Positions 8,496 to 19,543 of a stretch of DNA of 32,775 nucleotides are shown piece after piece (position 1 is the stretch's first letter; every line of letters starts with the position of its first letter). Position numbers and translations under genes: made by a program. Source of the stretch: Pleurotus djamor (lineage: Eukaryota; Basidiomycota; Agaricomycetes; Agaricales; Pleurotaceae); assembly GCA_029747585.1 (NCBI GenBank), contig JAPEVF010000507.1, positions 1 through 32,775 of the forward strand, in the 5' to 3' direction. The notes under the pieces were generated by a model, which had not been told where the DNA came from, ran no database searches, and was given only the letters and a program-made list of their open reading frames with translations.

Positions 8496-11400
8496 TTAGG
8501 AAGTATGCGAAATTTTTCTTCTCTGGAAACGTGTNGTCGTTTTNTCGACGTATTCTTCATCGTCTTCGTCGCTGTAAACAACATCGGCGAACTCGGGTCC
8601 ATATATGCTAAGCCGCCTGTCATGATCAACTTTCCGCAGGTGGCGGAGCTGTGCTGAGAGCGACCTGAGGAAATCATTCTGCTGTACCGCATCAGCAAGC
8701 GTACAAAGCGGCGAAATGATCACATAAAAACGAACCTTCTGCCCCCGCGCCCAGCCGTCTGCCCTCCCTTCTTTATCAGCCATCTTTCTTTTGCCTTTAT
8801 ACTAAACCAAAACCATGAGCAAACGAGGGACGGGGACGACGCGAGAGACAACGTACAATGCGCTCCTCGTCTTTACACAGGGCAGAAAGGTGGACGATCC
8901 ACTTCTGAAGGTTAGTGTCCGCCTTCTTCTGCTTCTGATGCACAATGTTCTTCATGAAGTACTCCGCGTCCATCTCCTCTTCATAATCATCCACAATCGC
9001 ATCATCGTCAGAGTCCGGAACCACATAAGACCGTACNGAAGAAGCCGCCTCACGCCGGGGTCGCTTGGTACCTCGAGGGGCTGCCGAAGGATCATGTTGA
9101 GTCAGTGTAGTCTTCGACGATTCCTTCCTGATCTTGTAGGTGAGGGTACCATTATTTTTCAGCGGTATGACGACTGTGTCCGAAAGGTAATCGTCTTCAC
9201 TATAATAAAATTCAGCACCCCGCTCAATTTCGTGATACAGCGTCCAATTCTANGAGCAGTCAGCAAAGGAGGAAAGATTCGGGTCAAAGTACTCACAGGT
9301 GCGCGACCCAGCCTAGCAAGCAGACGGAAGTGTTTGAAGGTAAGAGGTACTGCAGATGCCTCCGGTCTTGGTACAAGCGCATCCGTATACCCAAAGAACC
9401 AATTGATAAGCTACAAGAAAGATTCCATTTAATCTCGCAGTTATGGTTCAACAAGATAACAGCACGAACCGTTGAATTGTCATTGATAATCGCGTGGGTC
9501 AAGAAGACTGCCGTGATTCGGCTGCCCGTGTCATACTGGGTCTTCACCCAGCGACCTACAGTAAGAGGATCTACGTGGCGGAAAAGGTCAGCAGACGGAC
9601 AAGAATCGCAATTTTTAACCAGGATGAACCTACCATTAGGATAGGGCAGCTTATTCGCCGAATCATTGGAGAAATTATACGCATAGAAGACGCGACGCCG
9701 AGACCGAGAGGGTGCCGATTCGTCTTGCTTGATCATTGTGGAAAGCGGGTCTTGACCAATGTGGCCCTGAAGTCGGAACGTTGGTCAGCTTGGGTCATAT
9801 GGGGAACATCATGCCAGAAAAAAGCAAGTGATAGAAGGGTATCGTAGATCGAGGAAAGAGAGCAAGGTAAATCATACCAATTCTGACTCAGAATCTGCGT
9901 CTCCATTGCTGTCTACCTTCATCTGGTCATCATTACCCGCGCCAAGTTCGCCATTTGGCTTGACTTCGTCCGTCGCAGGAGATTGCACTTGCGCAAGATA
10001 TCGAAGAGCCTCCTTGCCGGTATTCGAGTCGGGCATGGTGTGGTCCCTACACAGCTGCGCCTGATACCTTCGACAAGCAGCTTCATCCTCCCGCGGCGGT
10101 AAATCGTCCAAGTCCAACTGGTGCTTCTCCAAAACCACCTTGGCTATCGTCTCCCGAACGCAATCGTATCGCTCAAAGAGCTTCTTGATCATCTTTCCCT
10201 AAGAGAAGATACCAAGTCGAATCAAGTCTTCATGATAAGACCAACATATATTACACACTTTGCATGCCACAACCAACATCCTTTCGACGACATCTTGAAC
10301 GAACTCCTTTGCACTCGACGAGTCCAGTCCGAGTCCAACGGCGCCAGAACGCTCGGGGAATGTGTCCGACTCACGCTTGGTCNCCCTCCGACCTCGCGAT
10401 CCTCTCGAACTGCTTTCCGACGCGCTACTACTACCACTACTGCCTTCCTCGACTTCTTCACCTCGAGGCACCAATCGCTTGCCAGTCCACTTCACCCATT
10501 CAATGATCAAACTGCTTCTCTCAACGAAGGGATTTAACATCACGGCGGTCAACTCGGCTCGACTAGGTCCTTTCCCAAATCCTAATTCATCGAAACGAGC
10601 CTTTAAGTTTTCTATCGGGTGGAGATGAGGAGTGTGAGTATTGAAGGGATACGACTGCGGCGGGCAGTTGGGAGATTCCTGGATGAAGANAGAACACAAG
10701 AGGACGTGTCGAACTATAGGGTCTTGCGAAGGGTAATCCATGAACAACTGGCGAAGAGTTTGTGCGGTGTTGGGTGAAGCTATCGACCGCGTCGTTGCAA
10801 AAAGTTTGATGAGATCCTCAACCAAGCTCCTGGAAGTAGATGAATGCGAAATGCCAAAGGAGGAAATGCACAAGGCTTACGCGAGGTCAAAGCGGAGTTC
10901 GCCATATTTATCTAGTCTCTGCAAAGCGAGAAAGGCTCCTTCGTTGGACTTGGCCTCCATGCAGATTTCGGCTGCTACCGTGCGGCTGAGGAACATGCTA
11001 CAACAGACGAAGTAAGTGCCGATTAACAAATATTCACAAAGAATGCCCCACGTTGGATCCAAACGACATAACTCCCGTACATTTCGGATAATGTCGTCGG
11101 TGCGTGTATCACTTGAAGCCATAGGCCGCTCAAACATCTTGCGGAACACAAAATCCCTATACTAAAAGCCAGATGTCCATCAGAATATTAGATAGGAGAA
11201 GCGCGCAATATCGTGGTTACCTTGCTATCCATATGAAATCCGTTGGCAACGGCAAGGGGGAGTAACTTGGGTTCAATAGCGAGGGCGAGTGGAAATTGGG
11301 CCATGATGGGGTCCTTCACGATCCGAATGATAAGTCAATGAGGAAGCTTCGACGCCATATGGGGACTTTTCTTACTTTGTTGGTGAAGGGTAGGAACTAT

Positions 11401-12059
11401 ATGCATGATGAAGGCAAGACGAATAGAGGCCTGGAGGGAGGGGCGTACCTTGTATTTTTCAAGGATCTCCTTGATATTCTCCCAAGTAATCGTCTTCGCC
11501 GACGGGTGGTATTTGCTCTCACGCAGAAAAGCCGAGAATATGGAACCATCGTCCTCACTCTTCCCAGCGGGAATGTCGCCATATCGTTGGGCCGCCAGCC
11601 GTAAGAAGTACACAAACGTCTGGAAAGGTATGCTGCGAACCCAAGTGGTCTTGATGAAATGACTTTGAGTCCGGAAATAGTGGTGCATCGCAAGCTGGAT
11701 GAGGTATCTGGACATATGCGCCCCGCTCGCCAGTAGGATCTAGGGGGAGACGCAGTGAGCTATGAACGAGCTACAGGGAGCATGAAAACGCACATCCAGC
11801 ACCCGCTCGTTCAAAATCCGTCCACGCCCAAGAGCATAAAACAAGGCTTGTGCTTCCCCATAGCGAGTCAAGAAATACTGGGCCCTTATGAAGTCGTCTT
11901 GCGAGAAGTGGTAGAAGCGTTTGCACACAAGCGTGAGGGGGCCTGGATCGCTCAGTTCGTAGAAAACGAGCTGGAGAATTTCATCTGCGAATTTTTGGGG
12001 GTATGTGAGATTTGGCGTCAGCGAAATTTGCGGTCAGACACACCACAGAGACGATGCAT
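8496..12059 (-). CDS. Large F-box-type conserved protein of unknown function
   Basis: Fifteen minus-strand exons: 12044-12059, 11794-11984, 11449-11739, 11376-11396, 11221-11313, 11052-11161, 10881-10997, 10259-10829, 9878-10198, 9634-9766, 9470-9570, 9297-9410, 8857-9249, 8736-8801, 8496-8681. Phases all fit and give about 907 residues. The N-terminus (CDEILQLVFYELSDPGPLTL then VCKRFYHF) is F-box-like. It is followed by a long helical region (SGAHMSRYLIQLAMHHYF; FIKTTWVRSIPFQTFVYFLR; DPIMAQFPLALAIEP; YRDFVFRKMFERP), a variable Ser/Arg-rich insert, then RSRRRVFYAYNF, a conserved NWFFGYTDALVP block, and an acidic/basic tail with VVPDSDDDAIVDDYEEE. I recognise it only as a conserved basidiomycete protein. 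An F-box suggests an SCF ubiquitin-ligase adaptor, and the charged tail suggests the nucleus; both are inference. Exon 11376-11396 encodes only FLPFTNK. The extreme C-terminus contains N bases. Confidence 0.7.
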
Positions 12060-12373
12060 GGGGGCCTCGAGGGGCACGGCGAGGAAGAAGTCGAAGGACG
12101 AGATCCGAAGGTGAGGTCGTCGGGGAGGACGATGAGGAGGATGTGTGGACGATGTGTGGGGGTGATGGTGTTAGCGGTTCAAGGTGTGTGGAAGACTGGC
12201 TGAGGCTCGTTCCTTGATGCAAGGCCTCCGGGGTGCCGGCCCAGTGGCCACAGGATCGGAGATGAATTTGTTAGACCTGTTTTTCCATATTTGGCTTCAG
12301 TAAAAAGCTGCATTTATTTTTAGGACCACATAAATCCATTCCTGGCAATAGTACCAAGTACACAACTACAAGT

Positions 12374-13562
12374 CTACAACGACCTGGTATAGTAGCCTCG
12401 CCAAATTCGCCATGCAAGTCGCCAGTCCCGCACTTGAAGTCTTGGGTTAAAAACATCAAATTGAGTCTTTTCGAGCCTTTCGAGGTAGAGTCCAATGGGG
12501 ATCTGTGTGTGACCATTCAGTTTGTCGTAGTGGCTTCGCAAACAAGTTTCACTCACTCCCGTCAAAAACACTCGCATCGCCTCAGTGGGTACCTTCCCAC
12601 CCTCCAGCTTCGAAACCGTATCACGAGCAGTGATGAGGTGGTCATTCGCCAACACGGCAAACTCATAGACTGCATCCGAGAGGCCTTTCGCGTCCCGTCC
12701 ATGACGGAAGACGTCTTCTTGGCTAACTCCATGTTTTGATGTGATCTCTGCCGGGATGACCATTCGTCCTTTAGACGCGTGATAAGGAAGCCCACGGAGG
12801 AGGGTAGCCACAGTTTGCGCTACACCGATATGCGACGCTGCATGCGAAATCTCAGACGGGGGAGCTGAAGAAGAAAGAGATAGTAGCGCGTAGAGGATGG
12901 TGGACGAGGTGGCTTCGGCGTGGTCGGTGAGAGAAGCGGTCGTGAGATGGACCGGGGTGTGGAGTTCGGCATCCTGCAAGGAGTTTTGTTCGTCTAAGCA
13001 TTGCCAGTGCAAGCCTAAGCATACCATTCACGCACCCGTGCATCAACCAGTCTCTTCAAGTGGTACGGCTGAATTTGAAACTGTTGGCAGGCTTCGGAAA
13101 GGGCGAGTGCAATTGGGTGTCTAGGTGGATTTTTCTGATACAGTGAGCCACCAATGCCGATACCAAGAGAACATGTTTCTCACCTCGGATAGTCCCTTTA
13201 TCGCGTCCCTCCAGAACTGCATCCTCATCTGCCCTATTAATGGGCTAGACACCGAATCCTGTATGGTCGCCAATTCCACCTTTGTGCACACTTCAGAACG
13301 CGTATTCAAGCAAAATAAAGGGACGAGAACGCGCCGAGAACGCTTTCAGAGCAAGGTAGCCATTTTGCAGTGGTCCCTTCGGCCAAAATTGGGAAATCAA
13401 GAAGGATTCATAGTCGTGTTTGAGGAGGAGATTCCGACAATGTTCGGTTGGGTTTCCAGTACTGGGTACGGACGAAGACGACCACCGCGTATCCTTTCTC
13501 AGTCGCGGTCGCGTGAATTGGGCTAGTGGCCGACCAATCTTGTGTGTGAGCGTGGACGGCAT
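12374..13562 (-). CDS. NDUFAF6: NDUFAF6-like mitochondrial complex I assembly factor (squalene/phytoene synthase fold)
   Basis: Five minus-strand exons: 13335-13562, 13184-13279, 13036-13134, 12557-12973, 12374-12502; 322 residues. The N-terminus is Arg/Ser-rich without acidic residues, like a mitochondrial presequence. Then come NPTEHCRNLLLKHDYESFLI, VELATIQDSVSSPLIGQMRM, QFWRDAIKGL, HAASHIGVAQTVATLLRGLP, YHASKGRMVIPAEI, KHGVSQEDVFR and LQVRDWRLAWRIWRGYY, the usual NDUFAF6 order. The family helps build the peripheral arm of complex I and is thought to have lost the prenyl-synthase activity of its fold. The first intron (13280-13334) appears to have a GC donor (GCGCGT) with a normal AG acceptor; no GT donor keeps frame and homology. 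Between this gene and the upstream F-box gene (12060-12373) I see no other gene. Confidence 0.9.
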
Positions 13563-13607
13563 GGAGGATGTAATCAACCTGTCTGGTTCGCTCTGGGCTA
13601 CGGTGGT

Positions 13608-13640
13608 TAGCGCTTAGCGCTTTAGCGCCGAATCCCGATT
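13608..13640. repeat. TTAGCGC short repeat, copy 2
   Basis: TTAGCGC is repeated almost exactly three times (TTAGCGCTTAGCGCTTTAGCGC) and followed by CGAATCCCGATT. A related run occurs at 239-258. It lies 46 bases upstream of the NDUFAF6-like start codon, so within or beside that promoter. The rest of the 13563-14012 gap between the two divergent genes shows pyrimidine-rich sequence before the plus-strand start and no other gene. Confidence 0.5.
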
Positions 13641-14012
13641 TACTTCCCACTGAATGAAAGGGGCTAGAACAGGGGAGATTGAAACCCCGCCTCGAACTCA
13701 GCGTTTGCCTCCAAGAAGGATCAATTCGACATTCCTTCCTCCCTCCCTCTCTTTCTTCTCTTCCTCCATCATCTTTGCGAAACCACCTCATTCTTCCTCA
13801 CGTCTACCCCAAAGTAGGCAACAGCGAGCAGTCTCATGTACGTCCTTAAGCTTAAGCTTTAAAGCTCTATCACTCGCTCGACGCCTTGGTTATTCATCAC
13901 TGGTGAACGTTTGAACTCCAGCCTTCCTCAGTTTCTCCCCTCCCGTTTCCCAGCATTCTCTCTCGGGGCGCACCAACCACGTACCCGCCTAGAAAACTTA
14001 CAAAAAGCCGCT

Positions 14013-15845
14013 ATGCCTAAGAATCCACCCATCGTTGTATCCAGGGACCTGCTAAAGCGACACAACAAGGACATCCCACCGCCTTTTCTCCCTCCAGTGC
14101 CTTTGGACGTTATCCATGAGGTGAGTATCGCCTCAAATCTCTGTATATGCGCCTTCTGAATGCATATATGCGTGCTTAAGATCGCCCTTCACTTGAGTGC
14201 TCGTGACTTGCTTTCTCTTGCACGGGTCAACAAACGTATTCGTACTATGCTATGCAACAAGCAGGCGTATTGGAAAAATGCTCGCCTGGCCTTCCCCATA
14301 CCTATTCCTGAGCCTCTCATAGGGTCGGAGTATGCGACCATATCTTCCATCTTTGGCGGAGGAAACTGCAGCGTACGTCAAACCTTCCACTCGGTTCTTC
14401 AACGGTTATTTCGCATGCTGACCTCGACGCTAGATTTGCAACAAGTTCATCAGCACGGTCCCATATTCGTGGTCTCTGAAGCTACGTAAATGCTCGGTGC
14501 GCTTCATCGTAAGCCTTCGATGATTCGCATTACTGATACGGATGCCAGGTTCGCTGCCAGAGCATCATCGACATGTAAGCTACTTGTCTCATTGCTTAGC
14601 TGTACCTTTGTGCTCAGGCAATTGTCTTTAGGAAGAGAGTCATTACGATCCCAGGAAGGAAAAAGGTTGAACACAAAGTATGGCGGAATAAGTTTCGACC
14701 TTGGCTTCATGCCCTAGAGCAACAGCCGGGTCGAGTTCCGAGTGGGTGTATCCCATCCACCCTAGAATTACCATCGAGACTCAATTCCTACATCACAGGG
14801 GCATCTGATGAAGCCTTATATCGACGCGATGAGATGTTCGACGCAGACAAAGAGTATCTACATGCGAAAGCAACCTCCCATCGTACTTCCCCCCCCTACG
14901 GGCTATAAGGGCCCACGACGGACGCTCAGGCAGCTAGAAGCCGTGAGTAATCCTGCTCCTTCAACCCCACTTACTATTGATCTTGGCATTTCTCTCAGGA
15001 ATACAAATCTCGAGCTGAGAAGTACGTCGTGAGCAAACAGGTACTGGGACTCTTTTATTATTCCGTCATCTTAACTTGAGTATTGATTGTGCGTTTTTCT
15101 TTAGGACTATCAGAACAAGAGAGATTGGGCGGCTCTATATTCGAAAGCATTCGAACATATGCATAGGGTGAATAAAAGCTTGTACGATCCTTTCCCTTCC
15201 CTCCCCTCGTATCAGGCTCTAATATATCAATAGCGTGGAAGCGCAGCTTACAGGTGAAGTCGGAGAAAGGCGACACGCTGCCAGAAGTCGTCGCATGAAA
15301 CAATATGCCCTGGCCTACAGTCAAGACCTCGAGGAGTTCACTCTTGAAGGTGCGCTCCCTTCTGATACCAATACCTACGGCTGACCTCGCGCTCGATAGC
15401 CTGGGAAATTTGCCTCGCCGATGTTATGAAGCAGAACGAGCAAGACAGATCTGTGAAGTCGTTCTACTTCACCAAGCACAAAATCTTGGGCTGCGCTCAC
15501 TGCCCGAAGCGCTACTTCGACTCTGAAGGCCTCATGGATCATACCTCTACCAAGTAAGATACTTCTCGAGTTAAGCTGCTATCTCGACGATCTAACTTGG
15601 CGTACGCGACAGGCACCCAGAGATGAAGGAGGAAATGTTCAACTTGTTGACTAAGAAGTCCCTCAAGCGTTGCCACATCTGCGGATCGCATCGCAAGTTG
15701 TTCAACGAACAAGGGCTTCGAGATCATATGATCCACAAGTAAGTCAATCTACCTTTTCCTGAACTCCCTCCTCAAACCGCACCGTAGGCACCAGGATCAG
15801 GTCGAAATCAAGGCTCCTGCAGCCCCTGTCCTTGTCAGTGCCTGA
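14013..15845 (+). CDS. F-box and zinc-finger protein, reading frame broken as assembled
   Basis: Exons: 14013-14120, 14181-14372, 14434-14496 (or 14485), 14549-14574, 14618-14942, 14999-15040, 15105-15181, 15234-15349, 15400-15553, 15613-15738, 15788-15845. An F-box spans exons 1-2 (LPPVPLDVIHEIALHLSARD then LLSLARVNKRI). A CSIC...KCSVRC pair looks like a treble-clef zinc site. Two C-terminal C2H2 fingers follow: CAHCPKRYFDSEGLMDHTSTKH and CHICGSHRKLF...HMIHKH. A basic coiled region (VEAQLTGEVGERRHAARSRR) lies between. Two problems exist. A C8 run at 14889-14896 is one base too long: the frame before it and after it disagree by one, and seven Cs would join them. The 26-nt exon 4 cannot join exon 5 in phase unless the exon 3 donor is moved to 14486, which deletes the second zinc pair. 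Likely role: nuclear SCF-type or DNA/RNA-binding protein (inference). Confidence 0.7.
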
Positions 15846-16436
15846 GGCTCCCTGTACTTGCCCCTATAACGAGCACCTCTGCATTTTCGGTTCATTTCCA
15901 ATCTTCTCGACGCATGTACACATCTTGTAGCTTGTATTGCAATGTATTACCGTGACTCTACGACGAGGACGGTAGTGTCTCGACGCCCGTCGATGAAAGG
16001 TTCGAAAAGCTGAACTCAGGCCGTCCACCTATCCTCCTCCTGGGTAACCATTTGGATGGGGATCAGCCTTAGACTACGGCGTCCGAGTCTTCAGAGTGTT
16101 CATGTAGGTTTTTCTAGTCCTAAGTTACGTACAGAGCAGGCACTAATATAAGACATTCTACAAAAATAGGCATGAATCAAAACTACGTTATCAAACCGGA
16201 GTTGAACTTGTAGGGACAGTTGAGGCTAATCACTCTACAGCTTTCTACTCCAACCGTTGTCCGAGCTATACGGGAACCTGTCTAAGGATACGTCATAAAG
16301 GGAGTTTTGTTGACTTTCCTAGGGGGGCCATCATACTGGATGTCGGGCTAAGGGAGCGTTAGTGCCAAGGATGCTCGGGCAGGATGGATAAACGGACTAG
16401 TCTTCGGCACACCTAGCTATACAAGTATGGGAGTGC
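15846..16436. other. Intergenic stretch, no gene seen
   Basis: This is the 3' flank of the zinc-finger gene and the promoter of the MFS permease. Stops are frequent in all frames. I see no RNA gene, repeat or clear regulatory motif. Confidence 0.5.
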
Positions 16437-18869
16437 ATGAACGGAACCTCCCCCATGGAGGCTACTGCCACGGGGTCACTCAACCGACCACCCTCCTCAA
16501 ACAGGCGAGAAAGACGGCGCCCTGCCTTCATACTCACGAAGAAAGAGGTTAAATTATTGTCGATAACTGCGGTAAGACGTTATTCCATAGTGTTGGGTTG
16601 GATGGCTAAAGCTGATGAATGGAAGACGGGAAATTTCTTAGATGGTGGGTGTTCCTGTTCTTTTTGGTGTAGGGTCTTGGCGGAGGATTGACTTGGATTC
16701 GGATACGAAGCTTATGACTTGCTCATAATCAATGTGAGTTGTGACCATGTTCAGCTGTATCATGGAAAGCTGAGCGGTTGCGACGCCTATGTAGCCGGTG
16801 TCGACGATCCTTCAATACCTCTTGTATGATGGACACCCTCTCCCACCGACACTAGAGGGCCTGCTCAAATCAGCGGCACTCATAGGGAATGTCATTGGAC
16901 AGCTATCCTTTGGTGCGTGGTTCTTGACCTCAGTTTGAGGAACGAGGAGCCGATGCGACGCGTCCTCGTTGGTGCAGGATATTTGGGCGACGCTTTGGGG
17001 AGGAAGGCGATGTGTGGGTACTAAGTTAGGATGAGATCGCAATGAAACTAACTAGGACGGATTGTCAGATGGGAAGGAGCTGATAATCATCATCATTGGA
17101 ACCATACTTTGCCTTTCGACACCAACAAGTACGTCCCGCGACCCATTTTCGTTCATGAATATCGAATATTTGAACTTTCCCTGTTGATCAGACATCCTAA
17201 CACCGGACCACGCTCTGGTGTATCTCGCCGCGTTCAGGGTGGTCGTTGGCATCGGCATTGGGGGCGACTTCCCCATGTCCACCAGCGTAACTTCAGAGCG
17301 CGCAGAATTACGCAAACGAGGTGTCCTCCTGGCCTACGTGAGTTCAATGCAGGGATGGGGCAGCTTGATCGGGAGCCTAGTCGCCACCATCGTTTTGATA
17401 GCCTATAAACATCCTATCCACGTTGAAGGTAAGATAGGAAAACTAGATGCAGGTGAGTTGAACCTCAATCACTAGATATTTAAGTACGCGTGCTTACCCG
17501 TCCTTTCTTTACATCATTTCGTTGAGTATGGCGTATTTGCATTGGGATTTCCCTGATCCCAGCGTTTGCGACGCTGTACCAAAGATTAACCCTTCCTGAA
17601 ACACCAGCATTCGAAGCAACGCACAGCACGGATCCCCAGCCTCCGTCGAGGGAGATCCGTGATGGGTCTGACGAAACGCTGCCGCCAAGCACCACGGAGC
17701 AGCAGTCACATTTGCGAGGTATGTTGATCATTCACCCAGGTCGGTGGTGGGTTTCTCATCGGATTCCAGAGTTTATCGATTACTTCTCCGAATGGCGACA
17801 TGGGAAATATCTTCTCGGAACCTGCTTTTGCTGGTTCCTAATGAATATGTCGTGGGTTCTCAGTCCGTCCAACTGATACACCAAATTAGCACTCACAGGA
17901 ATGGCGCAGGTTCTACGGTGTAAATTTGAACCAGAACTTCGTGCTCGAACAAATAGGATTCGACAAATCCTCTGGCTCGACGTGGCAGAAGTTGATAAGA
18001 GTCTCAACGGGAGATATGATCATCACTAGTCTGGGATTCCTCCCGGGTAAGTTCAACGAAGATGCAGCCAAACTAAGTGACTGACCGTCTCGAGGCGGGT
18101 AGGGTACTATTTCACAGTTAGTACCATAGAGATACTGGGTAGGAAGTGGATCCAAATCCAAGGATGCTGCTTGACAGCATTGTTCAGTGAGTTTCGGCGA
18201 CGTCTTGGAATCAGAGAATAGTACTAACGTCGCTTTCTAGTGGCCATTCTGGCAGCCAAGTACTTCACTCTGAGCGAAGTCACATTCGTGGTTTGCTTCG
18301 CCTTCATGCAGGTATTTGAGTTTGCATTGCCGAGGATCCGTCTGACTATCGCGCTGATGCAGTTCTTCTTCAACTTCGGAGCTAACATGTGAGTAATTCC
18401 CATGTGGCTAGACTTGTAGAGGGAACTGAGGAACGTTTAGGACCGTTTATGTGAGGACAAGCTAAAATGACGAAAAAATATGCTAAAGATCAGGTAGATC
18501 ATACCTGCAGAGTTGTTCCCAACGAGATTCCGAGCATTCGCTTATGGAATATCCGCAGCAAGTGGGAAATGCGGGGCGATTATCTCTGCGTTGGTCTTCA
18601 ACGACTTGAGCAAGCACGTAGGGACGCCTATCATCCTTTGGAGTAAGTCGCAGCTCGTTCCAATATAACTAAACGACTCACCTTAGTATTCTAAGTTTTC
18701 TTCGGTGCATGCCTTCTGACGGCTGGTGAGTTTGACACACAGAACCTCTGGGATGCGCTGACCAGCTTGCGAAACTGCAGTTCTGACCGTACTTTTGATT
18801 CCGGAAGTCAAAGGTCGCGATGCAGACGCAATATACGAAGCTGAGCGCCGAGAGAAAGAAGCAGCATAA
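16437..18869 (+). CDS. MFS permease of the phosphate/glycerophosphodiester H+ symporter type, 16-bp insertion in exon 2
   Basis: Sixteen exons: 16437-16571, 16673-16733, 16795-16912, 16978-17013, 17069-17128, 17192-17452, 17527-17718, 17770-17848, 17910-18046, 18103-18186, 18241-18311, 18363-18388, 18441-18450, 18498-18642, 18696-18725, 18781-18869. Motifs: GYLGDALGRK then MYGKELIIIIIGT (MFS loop 2-3), VVVGIGIGGDFPMSTSVTSE, GWGSLIGSLVAT, NLNQNFVLEQIGFD, IEILGRKWIQIQG, PAELFPTRFRAFAYG, and PEVKGRD at the end. These fit the PHO84/GIT1 branch of fungal permeases, which take up phosphate or glycerophospho-compounds at the plasma membrane. Exon 13 is only 10 nt. Exon 2 holds an extra 16 bp (CTTGG plus 11 bases, 16676-16691) that shifts the frame into a stop at 16689; without it exon 2 is exactly 15 codons (GLGFGYEAYDLLIIN) in phase, total about 505 residues. 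As assembled the gene is therefore broken or the assembly is wrong. Confidence 0.85.
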
Positions 18870-18984
18870 TCATCCATCGGGTACTTGCTTTGCTTTGTAA
18901 ATGATTATTAAGTTGAAATTGTGCAAACGACAAAAGTACGGAGTGAAGAGTCGAGGAGGCGACGATGGAGTAATATCCACGAAT

Positions 18985-19479
18985 TCACTCTTCTGCCTGG
19001 GACAAGGCCGTTTCGACGAGTTTCTGAGGATTTAAACAATGTCAGCGCAAAGCAATGACCACCTCACAAAGTTACACACCGCTAATTGTGACGGGTCCGC
19101 ACCGACCACAGTGCCTATCTTGGACCCATCCTTGAAGGCAGCGAACGTTGGCATCTGCGCATAAAGCGTATTAGTCAGGGTTGTGCTTGTGTTCTCCAGT
19201 CCAAGGCAACTAACCGCTCTGATTCCAACCTCCTGCGCGATATCAACGGCCGAGTCAACATCTACCTTGTAAAAGTCAACCTTTTCGGTTGAAGTAGCGA
19301 ACTTCTCGAAGACTGGGGCTATCGCTTTGCAAGGACCGCACCATGTCGCCCAGAAGTCAATGACGACTGGTCTGCGTCCACTAATCTGTAGGCTGGGTGA
19401 GATTGTGTAGAGATATATGAGTTTGCGGACGCACGGCTTGCCTGAAAGCAGGGAGAGTGGTGAGTGCTTTGATGACCAT
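18985..19479 (-). CDS. Thioredoxin
   Basis: Four minus-strand exons: 19435-19479, 19215-19385, 19080-19154, 18985-19023; 109 residues, normal for a single-domain thioredoxin. The active site WCGPC is at residues 30-34 inside [14 protein letters not shown], the cis-proline loop is MPT (73-75), and the fold ends with [18 protein letters not shown] and a short helix. It reduces protein disulfides, normally recharged by NADPH-thioredoxin reductase. There is no long presequence with this ATG, so it is probably cytosolic. A longer open frame starts at 19537 but reads through the same DNA in another frame, so it is not an N-terminal extension. It is divergent from SDHAF1 with only 64 bp between starts. 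Confidence 0.93.
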
Positions 19480-19543
19480 GGATGCAGAGCGTGTAAGTCC
19501 GGAGAATGCCGCCAAGCCTCAGACCCTCTTTGCTCATTCCGTC
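19480..19543. promoter_or_regulatory. 64-bp divergent promoter between thioredoxin and SDHAF1
   Basis: Only 64 bases separate the two start codons, so core promoter elements and both 5' leaders must be packed here or overlap the neighbouring coding sequence. I see no TATA box. Such tight pairing suggests co-regulation, but the sequence alone cannot prove it. Confidence 0.6.

Noticed and set aside
16437..16691. Independent 84-residue gene
   Set aside because: Its first 45 codons are exon 1 of the MFS permease; the rest is intron and the insertion-bearing exon 2.
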